A stretch of 64,000 nt of DNA, taken from the NCBI GenBank assembly GCA_948470475.1, contig OX419336.1, positions 25,514,005 through 25,578,004 on the forward strand. Reading direction: 5' to 3'. This stretch comes from Galaxea fascicularis (Eukaryota > Cnidaria > Anthozoa > Scleractinia > Euphylliidae). The notes under the pieces are model-generated. The model was not told the DNA's origin. It was given only the letters and a program-made list of their open reading frames with translations, and ran no database searches. Positions within the stretch are counted from its first letter, which is position 1. Every line of letters starts with the position of its first letter. The translations under genes were made by a program, and so were the position numbers. Of the stretch, positions 22,370 to 33,219 are shown one piece after another.

Positions 22370-23372
22370 TGCGGGAAGTTGTAAGCAATGGTTTAGTGGT
22401 GTCTGTTCTAAGTTAGTAAACCAGCTTTCCAGTACAATCCGTTGGTAGTAATTAGTACTGTATGTAACACATTCGGCAGAGTCCCAGTCGATTCTGTGGT
22501 TTGTCTGTAAATGGTGTTCAGCAATGTTATTGTTGAGGTCACCATTTCTCGTCGCTCGTTTGTGTTCAGTCAGTCTGACGTTCAAGTTTCTGCCGGTCTC
22601 ACAGATATAGGTGGCCTGGCAGTCGCAGCATTTGATCTTGTAAACTGCTCCTTGTCTGTTCTTTGGTTCGTCTTTGTCCTTAACGTTTGTCAGTAGTTGC
22701 CGTAAAGTGGTGATGGGTTTATGAGCAACACGGATGTTGTAGGGCTGTAGGATCTAAGGTATTGTAGCTGTGGTGACAGGTGTCGCATTCGTGTTTGTAA
22801 CGTTAGGTTCTGCACAGTAGGTGTTGCGTCTAACAAAGTCGCGGTTGTAGTTGTTTTTACTGAAAACGTTGTCTAAGTACTCATGTTCGTCTGTTAAACT
22901 GTTGTGTGAGTCGCAAACTAGTTGCACTCGTTAGGGTACATATTGTCATTGCTTTGTGTGAAGTAGGGTTGTAAGAGCATTCGTCAAGTAGTCGGTCAGT
23001 ATGTGTAGGTTTCCTGTAAACTGTAGTTCATAGTTGTTTGTTGTCAAGGGTAACCAAGCAGTCTAGAAAAGGTATCTTACCATTCTCCTCGATCTCCTTG
23101 GTGAACTGGATGTGGTCGTTCTGTCTGTTGAGGTGTTTGTGAAACTCGTCGATTTCGTCTTTGTGTAGGGCTGTAAAAGTGTCGCCAACGTAGCGTAGCC
23201 AGAGTGGTATCGTTCGTTTGTAAGTTGCTAGGGCTTGTTCCTCGATGTTTTGCATAACGATTTCTGCAAGGCCAGGCTTAACTGACAGTCCACCAATAAC
23301 ATCATGACTTCGTTGACCAATCACATCAACGACCAGAGTACTTATACCATCTACTGACGTTACACAAATCAC
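22370..23372 (-). pseudogene. Penelope RT C-terminus and GIY-YIG endonuclease
   Basis: RT part (from about 23290 leftwards): L-A-E-I-V-M-Q-N-I-E-E-Q-A-L, then L-R-Y-V-G-D-T-F, where the catalytic Y-V-D-D aspartate has become glycine, then F-H-K-H-L-N and G-K-I-P-F-L-D-C-L-V. Endonuclease part (about 22690-22370): G-A-V-Y-K-I-K-C, A-T-Y-I-C-E-T-G-R-N-L (canonical Y-I-G changed to Y-I-C), L-T-E-H-K-R-A-T, A-E-H-H and V-L-E-S-W-F. In Penelope elements the GIY-YIG domain nicks the target and the RT primes from it. The linker at 22.7-23.03 kb contains frame breaks. Both catalytic domains are damaged. Confidence 0.8.
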
Positions 23373-23416
23373 TTGACTCTGATGATGACTTCCGCTCAGG
23401 TTGTCGAAACGTCAGT
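23353..23416 (+). ncRNA. Hammerhead ribozyme in Penelope pLTR (right arm)
   Basis: Stem III arms ACTGACG (23353-23359) and CGTCAGT (23410-23416) pair exactly. The core has CTGATGA (23379-23385) and GAAA (23406-23409), with stem II between them closed by GAC/GTC and CC/GG pairs around GCTCA. A GTT triplet after the stem III 5' arm is the predicted cleavage site. Stem I is short (CAA/TTG). Penelope elements are known carriers of such minimal hammerheads. Confidence 0.8.
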
Positions 23417-23633
23417 CAATGTCACCACAAACAGTCCTTCTCAGGACTACACTCACCCGGACGATTATATTTCACTTAATTATGACATGACTCCTGGGTT
23501 CAAACCATTTACGAAAGTTGTTTTCATTGAATACAAACCAACTAATGTCCTCTATAGAGAGTGCTTCCGAAACAGAACGCAACCAATATAGCAGTGGAAA
23601 TGAAGAATCTCGAATTGAAGTTGAAGCTAGTGA

Positions 23634-24060
23634 TTGTGTTTGGAACTCGATGAGTCGCCAACAAGAGCTAATTCGCTAGAACCTTATGTGGATGAACCCT
23701 TAACGGATGAAGAGTGGCTTGCAAACTATAAGAAAGGGAAGGAGGAAAAAGATCAGCTAGAAAATGAGTTGAAACAATGCTTGGAAAATTCTGTACATGT
23801 CAGACTGGTAGGTTCTTCTATTATTAGCATGTGAATTACTTCACTTTTAGGTGTACCTGTCGTAATTGTAGCCACGATCTTTTGACAAACATTAGCGAAT
23901 GCTACTGCTGTAAAGAAACTGAAGGCTGCTGTGAGGCGCTTACAAGTGAAATTGTTTGGGATGATCTTGAAGAGGGACAAGAGCTGCAATGTATAACCAA
24001 ACATCCGGGGTTCAGGCCAGTTTGCCTGGAGAAGTGGAGCCTTTGATTACCAAATGGCAA
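23634..24060 (+). pseudogene. P2X7-intracellular-domain-like (P2RX7_C) protein fragment
   Basis: Upstream block E-P-Y-V-D-E-P-L-T-D-E-E-W-L-A-N-Y, then a lysine/glutamate coil to about 23812, a GTAGGT donor and a CACTTTTAG acceptor, then C-T-C-R-N-C-S-H, S-E-C-Y-C-C-K-E, G-C-C-E-A-L and H-P-G-F-R-P-V-C-L-E-K-W. That cysteine pattern is the zinc-binding fold at the end of P2X7 receptors, found alone in many cnidarian repeat-like genes. The exon phases do not join cleanly and a stop follows at 24046. No channel part is present. Its 5' side abuts the Penelope element. Confidence 0.6.
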
Positions 24061-24462
24061 ATACCGAACCACGACAAAGCAAGCCTACAAAAACACTGGA
24101 TCTGAGGAAAGATGCGGTGGATCTTTAACCCTTTCTCTCCTGAACCAACCAAAACCAGCTGGTCGGATATGCTCTGCTTTTCCTGAACCAGCCAAAACCT
24201 GCCGAAAAACACGACTCTGTTTTGCTCTTCTCTCCCCTCCCCTAGAACTAAATATTAGATAGACAAACATTTGTCCATTATTTAGGAGTTATTGACCAAT
24301 CATATTGCAGTTACTGCACATAACAAAGGTCTCCCAAGGAAGAGAGAGAGGGTTGCAAATTTCGTCTTGTCTCGTGTGAAGCGTGAAAACATGGCGACCA
24401 TCAAGTTTCTTTTCTATGAAAGAAACGTTTGTGAATTGTCGTCTGCAAGCTGGGCAATCACT

Positions 24463-24551
24463 TAGTTTATGATCAACTTGGAGCCGATAAAGCAGAGAAG
24501 CTTCCTTTATGGGATTATTTGCTTTATCGACTCCAAGTTAATCATAAACTA
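24463..24551. repeat. Inverted repeat just before piggyBac 2 start codon
   Basis: Arms 24463-24494 and 24520-24551 (TAGTTTATGAT...GATAAAGCA and reverse) match at 30 of 32 positions around a 25-nt loop. The right arm ends 1 nt before the first possible ATG at 24553, so the hairpin would occupy the 5' leader. Confidence 0.9.
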
Positions 24552-24558
24552 GGTGAGA

Positions 24559-26203
24559 ATGGCAAGGGGTCTAGATGTAAGTGTCGAGGAGTACAGAGCG
24601 ATTTTCGGAGATTCTGATAGTGAAGACATCGGAGATATTGAGGGAGACGGTTCAGATATCGATTTCTCAGGAATTGATGAAGATGATGAGGAAAGTAGCG
24701 AGGAAGTGGGTGGCAGGATTCGCAATGAAAGAGCTGCTGAAGGCGCCTCTGATACCGATGATGAAGAAGAAGAGCAATGGACCGATCATCTGAGTAACAT
24801 CGCAGTTGATGACTTTACAGCACAAGCTGGTTTTCTCATAGATGTAGGAATCGATCTGAAAGCTGATAATTTTTTTTCATTTATGTTTGGCGAGGATCTT
24901 TTTGATAGAATTGTGGTGCAGACAAATCGCTATGCTCATCAAAAATTAGCCGGCAATGAACAGCGCCTCGGTCGATGGTGGGATGTAAACAAAGATGAAA
25001 TGAAAGCCTACTTTGGAATCTGTGTGATCATGGGGTTAAATATTTTGCCTAAATTGCCAACTACTGGTCTTCTGATGTTTTTATGGGCAATGAGGCAATA
25101 AAAAGAGCCATGCTGGAAAATAGGTTTGAAGAAATAAGTCAGTATTTCCAGGTAAAGGATTCAACTTGGGAGCCCGCACATGGTGAAGAAAATTATGATC
25201 ACCTTTACAAATGTCGGCCCGCTTTGACAATGAGTTTGAGAAATGTTCAACACTGTTATTCCCCCACTAAAAACATTTGTATCGACGAAGGAATGATAGC
25301 TTTTAAAGGCAGATTATCATTCCACCAATATTTGACAGCAAAACCAACAAAATACGGCATAAAGGTGTGGATGGCAGCTGATTCTTCGAACAGATATGTT
25401 CTAAGTTTTTCTGTTTACCTTGGAAGCGCAGGCGAGAATCGAAGGCTTTACGGACTAGGTTATGATGTGGTAATGAACATGGCGTGTCCTTTCTTGAATA
25501 GAAAGCACCACCTTTGTTTCTGTAATTTCTTTTCAAGTCCAGTTCTTTTAGATCATTTGCTTGCTCAACAAACCTATACTTGTTCGACAGTGCAATCCGC
25601 GCACCAAGGCCTTCCTCCATGTGCCAAAACTATACTTTGCAATGCTGGAAAAACGATTACTTGGCAAAGAGGGAGTCTTTTGTTTACAAAATGGCATGAT
25701 AAACGTGATGTGGCATTATTGTCAACGAATGCGTCACCAGACGAACCTTCCAGAACTGTTCAACGCAGGAAAAATGGAAGAAAATTTGGCATACAGAAAC
25801 CGTGTGTGTCCAATGTTTACACCGCGAACATGGGAGGCATTGATCGAGCTGATCAAATACGATCCTTTTACACTGTTGGAAGGTAGTCACGAAAGTGGTA
25901 TCGCTATATTTTTTGGTTTGTCTTCAATGTTGCTGCATGCAATGCATATATTTTAGAGTGTGAACACCGAAGAAGGAATCAGCGAAAATGGCCTCAAGCT
26001 GATTTTCGCTTAGAATTGGGGAAGAGTTTGATCAATGGCTACCCCTATCGAAAGCAACCAGCAAACCAAGTCCCGGCCGATGAGCCAAGAAGAGATCACC
26101 AGTCAGTTCGTTTAGAGGTCCAATGCAAGGCTTCTGGCAGGAAGACACTGAGAGTGTACCCAGTTGAAACCAAGAATAAGTGCCAACAGTGCAATGTTGC
26201 GTG
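24559..26203 (+). pseudogene. piggyBac transposase, copy 2
   Basis: Start M-A-R-G-L-D-V-S; acidic N-terminus; core with K-P-T-K-Y-G-I-K-V-W-M-A, closely related to copy 3. First catalytic aspartate at 25284 (I-D-E-G-M), third at 25842 (G-G-I-D-R-A-D-Q). At the second position, 79 codons after the first, the sequence is F-C-N-F-F-S-S, so the catalytic D is cysteine. A one-base frameshift lies near 25058, just before Y-W-S-S-D, and a TAG at 25884-25886 precedes R-K-W-Y-R-Y-I-F-W. C-terminus runs to K-N-K-C-Q-Q-C-N-V-A; the family's usual cysteine-rich domain is cut short. Inactive. Confidence 0.85.
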
Positions 26204-26687
26204 ATGTAAACTGTGATGTTTTGATGAGTATCACAGCGCAAACTCTTGAACATTTGATCCGTCAGTTCAAGTCTTAATTTCACCTTTTTAGAATAAGCAA
26301 ACAATGTAAATATGCAATTGAAGCTGAAAACAACACTTATTTTTTTCATTTTATTGTACATTGTCAAATCATAATGCTGTTCTTGTTGGTTTTTTGACCC
26401 AAAAGAAACCTTAGCTCTTGAAATTCAAATGGAGCTCATGGCGGCAAATTCAAATTTTTTAATGAACATGAAGTTAATTGAATTCACGTGTAAAGCTTTA
26501 CCAGTATGGGTTAAGTTCACCTCTCTATTTAAAACAACAATATTTTAAGTTTAATACTCCTTAGCCAGATCTATCCATAGAGTCCCCAAATTTTACTGAG
26601 CATACATGTTTTGGATTTGTGTTAATATTTTGTGTGACTGCCAAAATTAGCTCTAGGAATAGCAGGTATTCAGAGTGAAAGGGTTAA

Positions 26688-27193
26688 AGTTTTCACTTCT
26701 TTGCTTCCTTGTTAGAGGTCGTGAACCATTTCAACTATGGACATATTGTAACAAATCTACCATGACTGGAATTGAATGTTGTTGAGGCACAATCCATAAT
26801 TTCCTTCCGAGCCAAGCTGGACACATTCTGCATATTTTGTTTTATTATTATTATTATTTATTTATTACTATAATACAAATTAAGATAGGACCCTGCACAC
26901 ACTCTGGTTAGTCCAGAACCCATGTTTTATCAGTGAGAGTATATAACAAAGAAAAAGCGTGTAATGAACAAGGCTGAAATAACTATAGTCTGAAATTCAG
27001 CCGTCTCTTCCCTTTACCTCAAAGGTGCCGCAGGAGAGAGATGTCTGAATTCCGAGCATTATAATGTCGTCCGGCAACGTCACATACTTATTCGAATATG
27101 GTAGGTAGTTTTTGATTGGTTTGAATTCTATAACCTTTTATTATTGGTTCAACGCGCCAAGGAAGACATTTCAAGGATTGTACACTGTAAAAA
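26688..27193. other. No gene recognised
   Basis: TTATTA microsatellite at about 26835-26875 and an imperfect hairpin around 26990-27055 (CTGAAATTCAG against CTGAATTCCGAG). Confidence 0.4.
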
Positions 27194-28900
27194 ATGGCGG
27201 GATCGCAAGACACGCTGGACAATTTTAAAGCAATATTCAAGAAAGTTTGCAGAGTATTTTACTGCGTTTTGGCTTAACAGAGTTGAAGGATGAACAGAAG
27301 AAAGCTTTGTTTTATCTTCTTTCTTGAAAGGATGTTTTCATCAATCTTCCTACAGGCTTTGGCAAAAGTCTAATATATCAACTCTCACCTCTGGTTGCTT
27401 TGATTAAAGATCAAGTTAAAGGTCTTCAACAGAGAGAAATTAAGGCTTCGTTTATCGGTGCCAGTCAAGAGGAGGACAATTTCAAGGAAATTGTGAATGG
27501 GGAAATGAACATTGTGTATTCGTCACCAGAAGTGATGCTGGCAAATGATCGCTGGCAAGAGATGATTTGCTCAAGTTTACCAAAAAAAAATGTGGTTGTT
27601 GTAGCGGTAGATTAAGCCCACTGCATCACTCACTGGTAGGCGAACATTTAGCTTTTTAAATGGAAAATCAGAGCAACTACAGAATGCAGGACCACTTTGG
27701 ACCACCTTTTGAAGAACAAGGCATAACACAATAGACACTTTTGTGATTCAATGAGATGTAAATAAGTGGCCTGCATTCTGTAGATTAGCCAGAAAAATCT
27801 TCTCTATCCAGGGTATATAATTATTTCCTATTTTGTTCGTTGTTATTTCACATTTGGAACTGATTTTGACATTGTTCTCTTGTTGTTTGAATCACATAAA
27901 CGTTTTCAAAAATGACAACATATATTTATATTATCCTGAAAGTATATAATCCATGTCAAAACACTTTCGTGGCCTGTCTGTTCTCAATGTTTTATGTTAC
28001 AATAAAGTTGATTTATTTTAGGGACCAGAGTGGAAGTTCAGGGAATGTTGCTTTCCGACGATGGTATAACAATATCCAAGAGCTGTGGTCTCTGTTGCCT
28101 AGTCAGACACCATTCATTGCCCTCACTGCAACTGCAATGAAAATAACAAGAGAGAAAATTTGCAGTGCCCTGAACATGAACAAACCAGAGTTTGTTATGG
28201 TATCTCCTGAAAGGCCTAATATCATGTATGGAGTGCTTAAAATGTCAAACAAGATCCATGTAATGGAGTATTTTGACTGGCTTTTGCAAATTATTAAGTC
28301 TAAAGGAAATCAGTCAGACAGGCGTATTATTTACTGCAGCACACTTTATTCATTATTCAGTTTGTCTTGGGTCAAGCGTGTATTTGAATGGAGAAAAGTG
28401 CAACCCCAGAGAACGAATTGTTGAAATGATGCATGCAAAGACCCCAGAAACTGTCAAAGAAACAGTGCTAAATTCAATGGCAAGCTATGATGGACATGTG
28501 AGGGTACTTATATGTACTATTGCATTTGGCATGGATGTTGATGCTAAGGAAGTCCGTACAATTATCCAATTTGGACCATCATGCAATCTGGAGAGTTATG
28601 TCCAGGAACGTGGACGTTGCAGTTGAGACGGCCAGCCAGGAAGTTGTGTAGTTCTTTATCTAGGGAGAATGCTCAGTTCCTATGCTAAAGACATCTGGAG
28701 CTATGTGTCACGTGGAACAAATCAATAGCTCCTTCATCACCCAAAAAATGTACCAACCTACTGGACATAAATGCTGCAACAGCTGTGCAGCACTGTGTCA
28801 ATGTAACAATGGCACTTGCAATTATGATCCTGCTTGGGCAGCGGCAGCACCAGCACCAGTCGAGTCAAAGAGAGGTCTCAGATGAGCAGCTTTCCACCTT
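27194..28900 (+). pseudogene. RecQ-like DNA helicase
   Basis: Motif I L-P-T-G-F-G-K-S (Walker A) at about 27350 is followed by a deletion running straight into L-V-A-L-I-K-D-Q-V. Motif II V-D-E-A-H-C reads V-D-*-A-H-C (TAA at 27613). An intron (about 27640-28020) precedes the next exon with R-R-W-Y-N-N, F-I-A-L-T-A-T-A (motif III), I-I-Y-C-S-T (motif IV), [15 protein letters not shown] (motif V) and Q-E-R-G-R-C-S-* in place of the Q-x-G-R-x-G-R-D motif VI. A zinc-binding tail C-C-N-S-C...C-Q-C...C follows at about 28780. RecQ helicases unwind 3'-5' in repair. This is a multicopy divergent type and is dead. Confidence 0.75.
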
Positions 28901-29030
28901 GAAAAAATGGATTGCATACTGTATGGAAAAAAATTAATCCCCATCCCATAATCAAGTGTCTGCCATTTCTTGTCCAAGCTTCTTATTGGAATTTGGAAAT
29001 TTCCATATTGTTTAAGTCACTGAAAATGCC

Positions 29031-29714
29031 AATGTGATTGCATCATTTAATGACGTTCTCAAGGTCATAGAAATCTGGCAACTAAGCCATGCTGTTGAAA
29101 TTTGCAAGTTAATGAGAAACATTTTACTGACCTTGCAGAAGAAAGACTGCCAGATATTTCACCAGAAGATAGTGACATTAATGAGGATGAATGTGATGAT
29201 GGTTGGGTGCGACTATTCAATGACTCTGTTACTGAAGACAACATGGCTGCAATAATGAAGATGTACACCTTGCTCTTTTTGGAGTATCTGCAGCATTTGT
29301 GTGCAGCTGCATAAAGGAAGTATCAATTGTCATAGTCCAAAAAATGAAAGCAAAATTCATCACGACTCCAAAAGGGGAAGAGCTAAATGAGATCATGCAA
29401 ATCTACAAAGGCAAGTGGCAATTACATATGGGCAAAGGCGCAATCGATATTACACACATCCCGATTATTGCAATGTGATTGCATCATTTAATGACGTTCT
29501 CAAGGTCATAGAGTTCTGGCAACTAAGGCATGCTGTTGAAATTTGGAAGTTAATGAGAAACATTTTACTGACCTTGCAGATGAATGACTGCCAGATATTT
29601 CACCAGAAGATAGTGACATTAATGAGGACGAATGTGATGATGATTGGGTGCAACTATTCAATGACTCTGTCACTGAAGACAGCATGGCTGCAATGATAAA
29701 GACGTACAGCTTGA
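29031..29714 (+). repeat. Duplicated RecQ 3' segment around a Harbinger fragment
   Basis: Segments 29031-29272 and 29474-29714 are about 93% identical. Both encode D-V-L-K-V-I-E-x-W and an acidic stretch S-P-E-D-S-D-I-N-E-D-E, as in the end of RecQ-like proteins. The period is 443 bp and the 201 bp between belong to a Harbinger transposase. Confidence 0.8.
29273..29473 (+). pseudogene. Harbinger transposase fragment
   Basis: Reads C-I-K-E-V, V-Q-K-M-K-A-K-F-I-T-T-P-K-G-E-E-L-N-E, then K-G-A-I-D-I-T-H-I-P-I-I. Nearly identical at DNA level to 31120-31300. Here the first catalytic aspartate (A-I-D) is kept, unlike the longer copy. Confidence 0.7.
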
Positions 29715-30693
29715 AGACTATAACTTCCCTGATGCAGTATATGTTTTTAACAATGTTTAAGTCATTGCCTTACTCCCTTCCTTTGTTATGCAGATCTTAG
29801 TGTGCCCAAACAAATAATGAAGGCTGCAATTTAACAAATTGACGTCAGTTTTTCATGTGTCTGTTTTGTAATTGATGAAGAATTTCATCATGACATAGTC
29901 ATAGCAGTGGCCATAGCCAAGTGGATTCAGACTACTTTGACAATGTTGTGATGAAATTCATTGTCAATAACAGGACAGACGCATGACAAACTGACGTCAA
30001 CTTGTTTTTCTATGATAACAAATTGTCAAATTATCTGCTCTCTCTTACTGAAGTACTACATAAATCATCTGTTCACTTATTGAAAATGAAAATCAGCCAA
30101 TGAGCACAAAAGAATTTCTTCAGTTATCATGAAAGATACAGTATGAATGGCATTCAATTTTTCCAACAAATCAGATGACAACTTTCAACTCAGACTAATT
30201 TTTAAAATAAGGTTGAACAATAAATTTGACTGCCATAATTCAATTCATGTGTACACCTGTGTATTTAGTCTGAAAGGAAATATAATATAACATCGCATGC
30301 TAATTAATTAAAAGAGTTTTAAAGAAATAAGTGTGTACACACGTGTATTTAGTCTGATAGAAAATATATGCATTCTCCCAGTACGGTCTCCACATTTGGT
30401 TAATAAGAAGTATTAAGCTAGAGCACTTCAAAAATGACCCAAATAAAATCCCACACACCCTAAAAATCAAGTGGCTGGCCCCTTAATGCACAGACAATCT
30501 ACAATATGTTGTATTAACGTGCTTTCTTATCAAGGGCAATGTACTTCTTGTGATCACCAATCCATTTATATAGCGAGTGAACATCACGTCCATCCAGGAT
30601 GACACGACCAAAACCTCAATATTTTCCTCCTGCTGGGCACAGTTCCAATTTTTAATTGGCACCCTTTAATTTCTGTCTGTTTTTTTCCCGGGA
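29715..30693. other. No gene; inverted and direct short repeats
   Basis: Contains the foldback at 29836-30005 and a ~35-bp direct repeat (GTGTATTTAGTCTGA) at about 30258 and 30341. Otherwise AT-rich with stops. Confidence 0.4.
29836..30005. repeat. Foldback with ~60-bp imperfect arms
   Basis: Outer ends AAATTGACGTCAGTTT and, inverted, AAGTTGACGTCAGTTT; pairing continues through TCATG(T/C)GTCTGT and GAATTTCATCA on both sides of a ~48-bp spacer. Confidence 0.8.
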
Positions 30694-31370
30694 AATGGCG
30701 GACAGACAACAAGCAATCGTTTTCCAGCACGCATTAAGCGTGAAACGTGCCTTACCTCAAAATGTCAAGAGTCGATTCAGAGAGAAAAGTTATCGAGATC
30801 TCCAAGGAAAACTCAGACGCAAAAAAAAAGAAAGAGGCCTGGTAATAATGGCACACATGGCTTATCAAAGCTTTCAAGAAAGAAGCTTGTGGACGAGACT
30901 GGGTAATCAGGCCTGGTTTGAAATGGCATACATGCTGCAGTTCGATGAACAGTTGTATGAGAGTTTCCAAGTTACGAGAGATAAATTTAAATTCATTTTA
31001 AACAAGATCAAGGGTAAAATAACACGACAAGAACCATGTGCCGGCTCTTAGTTCAAGACGCAAGGCTATTTTTCTGTATTGTTTGTCTTCTACAGTGGAA
31101 TACTGCACTATTGCTTTTTTTGTTGTATCTGCAGCATTTGTGCAGCTGCATAAAGGAAGTATTAATCATCATAGTCCAAAAAATGAAAGCAAAATTCATC
31201 ACAACTCCAAAAGGGGAAGAGCTAAATGAGCTCATGGGAATCTACAAAAGCAAGTGGCAATCTCATATGTGCGCAGGTGCAAACGATATTACTTGCATTC
31301 CGGTTATTGCTCCAGCTGTTAGTCATGCTGACGGGAAGGTGTTTGCATCTCTTTGGCCACCATTTTTGTG
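30694..31370 (+). pseudogene. PIF/Harbinger transposase (DDE_4), truncated
   Basis: Starts M-A-D-R-Q-Q-A-I-V-F and carries an N-terminal helical region to about 31050. After a frameshift near 31035 come S-S-T-V-E-Y-C-T-I-A, V-S-A-A-F-V, F-I-T-T-P-K-G-E-E-L-N-E-L and M-C-A-G-A-N-D-I-T-C-I-P-V-I-A-P. The expected C-A-G-A-I-D-G-T has lost the catalytic D (N) and G (I). The rest of the catalytic domain is missing after about 31370. No accessory Myb-like gene seen nearby. Confidence 0.7.
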
Positions 31371-32604
31371 ACAATTACGCATGCGCTTAGGATTGATTTA
31401 TGCCAAAAAGGCCTGGAATGGTAAGGGAGAGCATTTACACAAACGTAAATCTCGGCACAGTGCCTTGATTACCTGTGCCGAGACTACCTCCAGGGGGTAG
31501 TCTCGGCACCCCAAAAACTTTGGGCACTGGTGCCACATTTCATTTGGGACCACTTCATTTAAATGTCGAAAATTTGGAGTGCTGTGCCCAAAAATGGTCA
31601 GCACAGTGCAAAGATGTGCCGTGCCGTGCCGATTTTTTAGCGGGTGTAAATGGGGTTTAAGGCCTAACATATTGTTAGTGTTATGATGACAAGACATGTT
31701 GACAAGACATTGTGGAGGTAGCGCCATAAACAGATCAGAATAATTAATTTTGTCTTGAGTTTGTTTCACCATTTAGACGAAGAGTGATGATAGAAATCGT
31801 TCGGCTGTGAATGGAACTACCATCCAACAGACTCTTTTTCAAGAGGGTTTTGAAGCTTAGACAGAGTTTATTTACGTGTGTTTCGTATCCCAATTGATTT
31901 AGGAACGGATCGGAGCAGACTTGTACGAACCGGCAAGTAAATGGCTTTGGCCGTTCAAACCATAGAACGAACGAATGTTGAGCGTGTTAGAAGTCGACAA
32001 GGTAAACGTGTTTGAGCCAAAGTGCACGCAAAGCTTCAACTTGTTGCACACTCTTTTGTCTTTAGCATGCGTGAAAAACAAAGGCCTCAACTTTAATGAG
32101 GTAGAATGGTAACACGCAACTAACGTGTTGAGTCACGCTCCTTTGTTTCAAGATGCAAACGTGCAGTGTATGCGTTCATCTTATTCACTGTTTTCCCATG
32201 GAGGGTCACATTTCATTACTTTAGGGAAGAGGTACTTGTCATGCATGACAATGAGAAAGTGGCAAGAGCTGGTTTCCTGAAGTCGTCGTCCTCAAATGGT
32301 ATGGTATTTTAATGTTTATATAAGCCCTTTCGATTACTGATAAGTAATAATAGTGAGTCTCAATGTGCATCTAAGCTCACAATGTTAGTGTACAGCTGTA
32401 TACTAAGACGTTTACTCTTACAGATAGCATGATGATAGCATGATCATTACAGTTTATATGGTAAGGCCCATCTGCCCCCATTGAAAACAAAAATTGGTTG
32501 CAAGATCTCGTCCATCTTGTTGCTGAGAAAGCTAGTTTTCACGTGACGTCACATAACTTCTGGTTACCATATTGGTGGAGTACTTTTCCCGCAGGAATTT
32601 TAAA
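31371..32604. other. No gene recognised
   Basis: Palindromic GTGCCGAG-rich DNA at 31450-31640, then AT-rich sequence. A CACGTGACGTCAC box at about 32539 lies just upstream of the YqaJ N-terminal fragment and may belong to its promoter. Confidence 0.4.
31475..31509. repeat. Perfect 14-bp hairpin GTGCCGAGACTACC
   Basis: Arms 31475-31488 and 31496-31509 with a 7-nt loop; nearby partial copies of GTGCCG suggest a small MITE. Confidence 0.8.
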
Positions 32605-32900
32605 ATGACACTCGGTACTCAAGAAAATGAAGTGAAGTCAAGCGAAAATATCCACGAAAAAGCTTCCATATCTCTTTCAGATTATGCTAATAAGTTGGAG
32701 CCAAAGGTTGAGAAACGTTACCTCAAAAAAATATCAGCAATTGGGGTCGATCCTGTATTAGTCATGAGCAAGAACTTCAAACCCCATTTTTTCCCCTCCG
32801 GTGGAATCAACCGATCTACTATTTTACCTTTTCTTAGATACAAGTTACTACACAAAACTGCAATTTAAAGCATTTCAAAGCCTACAAGCATATGACCAGA
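32605..32900 (+). pseudogene. N-terminal fragment of a YqaJ-type protein
   Basis: From M-T-L-G-T-Q-E-N: I-S-L-S-D-Y-A-N-K-L-E, V-E-K-R-Y-L-K-K-I, G-V-D-P-V, then after a frameshift near 32800 L-D-T-S-Y-Y-T-K-L-Q-F-K-A-F-Q-S-L-Q-A-Y. The same blocks begin the SWIM-YqaJ protein at 54171 (minus). Only the first two exons' worth remains; the nuclease is absent. Confidence 0.65.
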
Positions 32901-33219
32901 TGGTACTATATATTATATATAAAAAAATTAAACTACGTTTAACCCCTATGCGTGACTCAAGTTTCTCGGAAAAATCACCAAGCGTGACCTTCTCGGAGAA
33001 ATAGGGAAACCCCCCTGTAAAATGAGTCATCACCTATAGCTATTGTATTCAAGGTCATATGATTGTCATATGACCATCAGGTGAACTTGTTTTTGAAGTA
33101 AAGTTTGTTAGTAAAGTTTACCAGTAAAGTTTGTTGTTGAGATTTAAGGTCATGGTTTGAATAATGTTAGCGACAAAACACCACAGCTGTGGCGTAACAT
33201 CAGCAGCCAACTGGGCTTT
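32901..33219. other. Spacer, no gene
   Basis: Short repeats of AGTAAAGTTTGTT at about 33100-33140; nothing else recognised. Confidence 0.4.

Larger units (their letters stand above)
21917..23512 (-). mobile_element. Penelope-like element, 5'-truncated, flanked by inverted pLTRs
   Basis: Arms of about 215 bp (21917-22130 and 23274-23488) are inverted copies of one another. Between them, on the minus strand, lies the 3' end of a Penelope RT plus a GIY-YIG endonuclease. The right arm begins inside the RT frame, just before the P-G-L-A-E-I-V-M block, so the element is 5'-truncated at a pLTR junction, a usual arrangement for Penelope insertions. Both arms contain a hammerhead ribozyme. The extra ~24 bp to 23512 (GGGTTCAAACCATT) are shared with the fragment at 50.98 kb. 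Confidence 0.8.
24125..26687 (+). mobile_element. piggyBac element 2, complete ends
   Basis: TTAA (24125-24128) is followed by CCCTTTCTCTCCTGAA; at the right the inverted CCCTTTCACTCTGAA abuts TTAA (26684-26687). TTAA is the diagnostic piggyBac target duplication. About 2.56 kb with one transposase gene. Confidence 0.85.

Noticed and set aside
23634..24060. Real P2X7 receptor gene
   Set aside because: No transmembrane or channel part; only the C-terminal zinc-binding fold common in repeat-like genes.
27194..28900. Functional host RecQ/WRN helicase
   Set aside because: Stop in motif II, broken motif VI and a deletion after Walker A.
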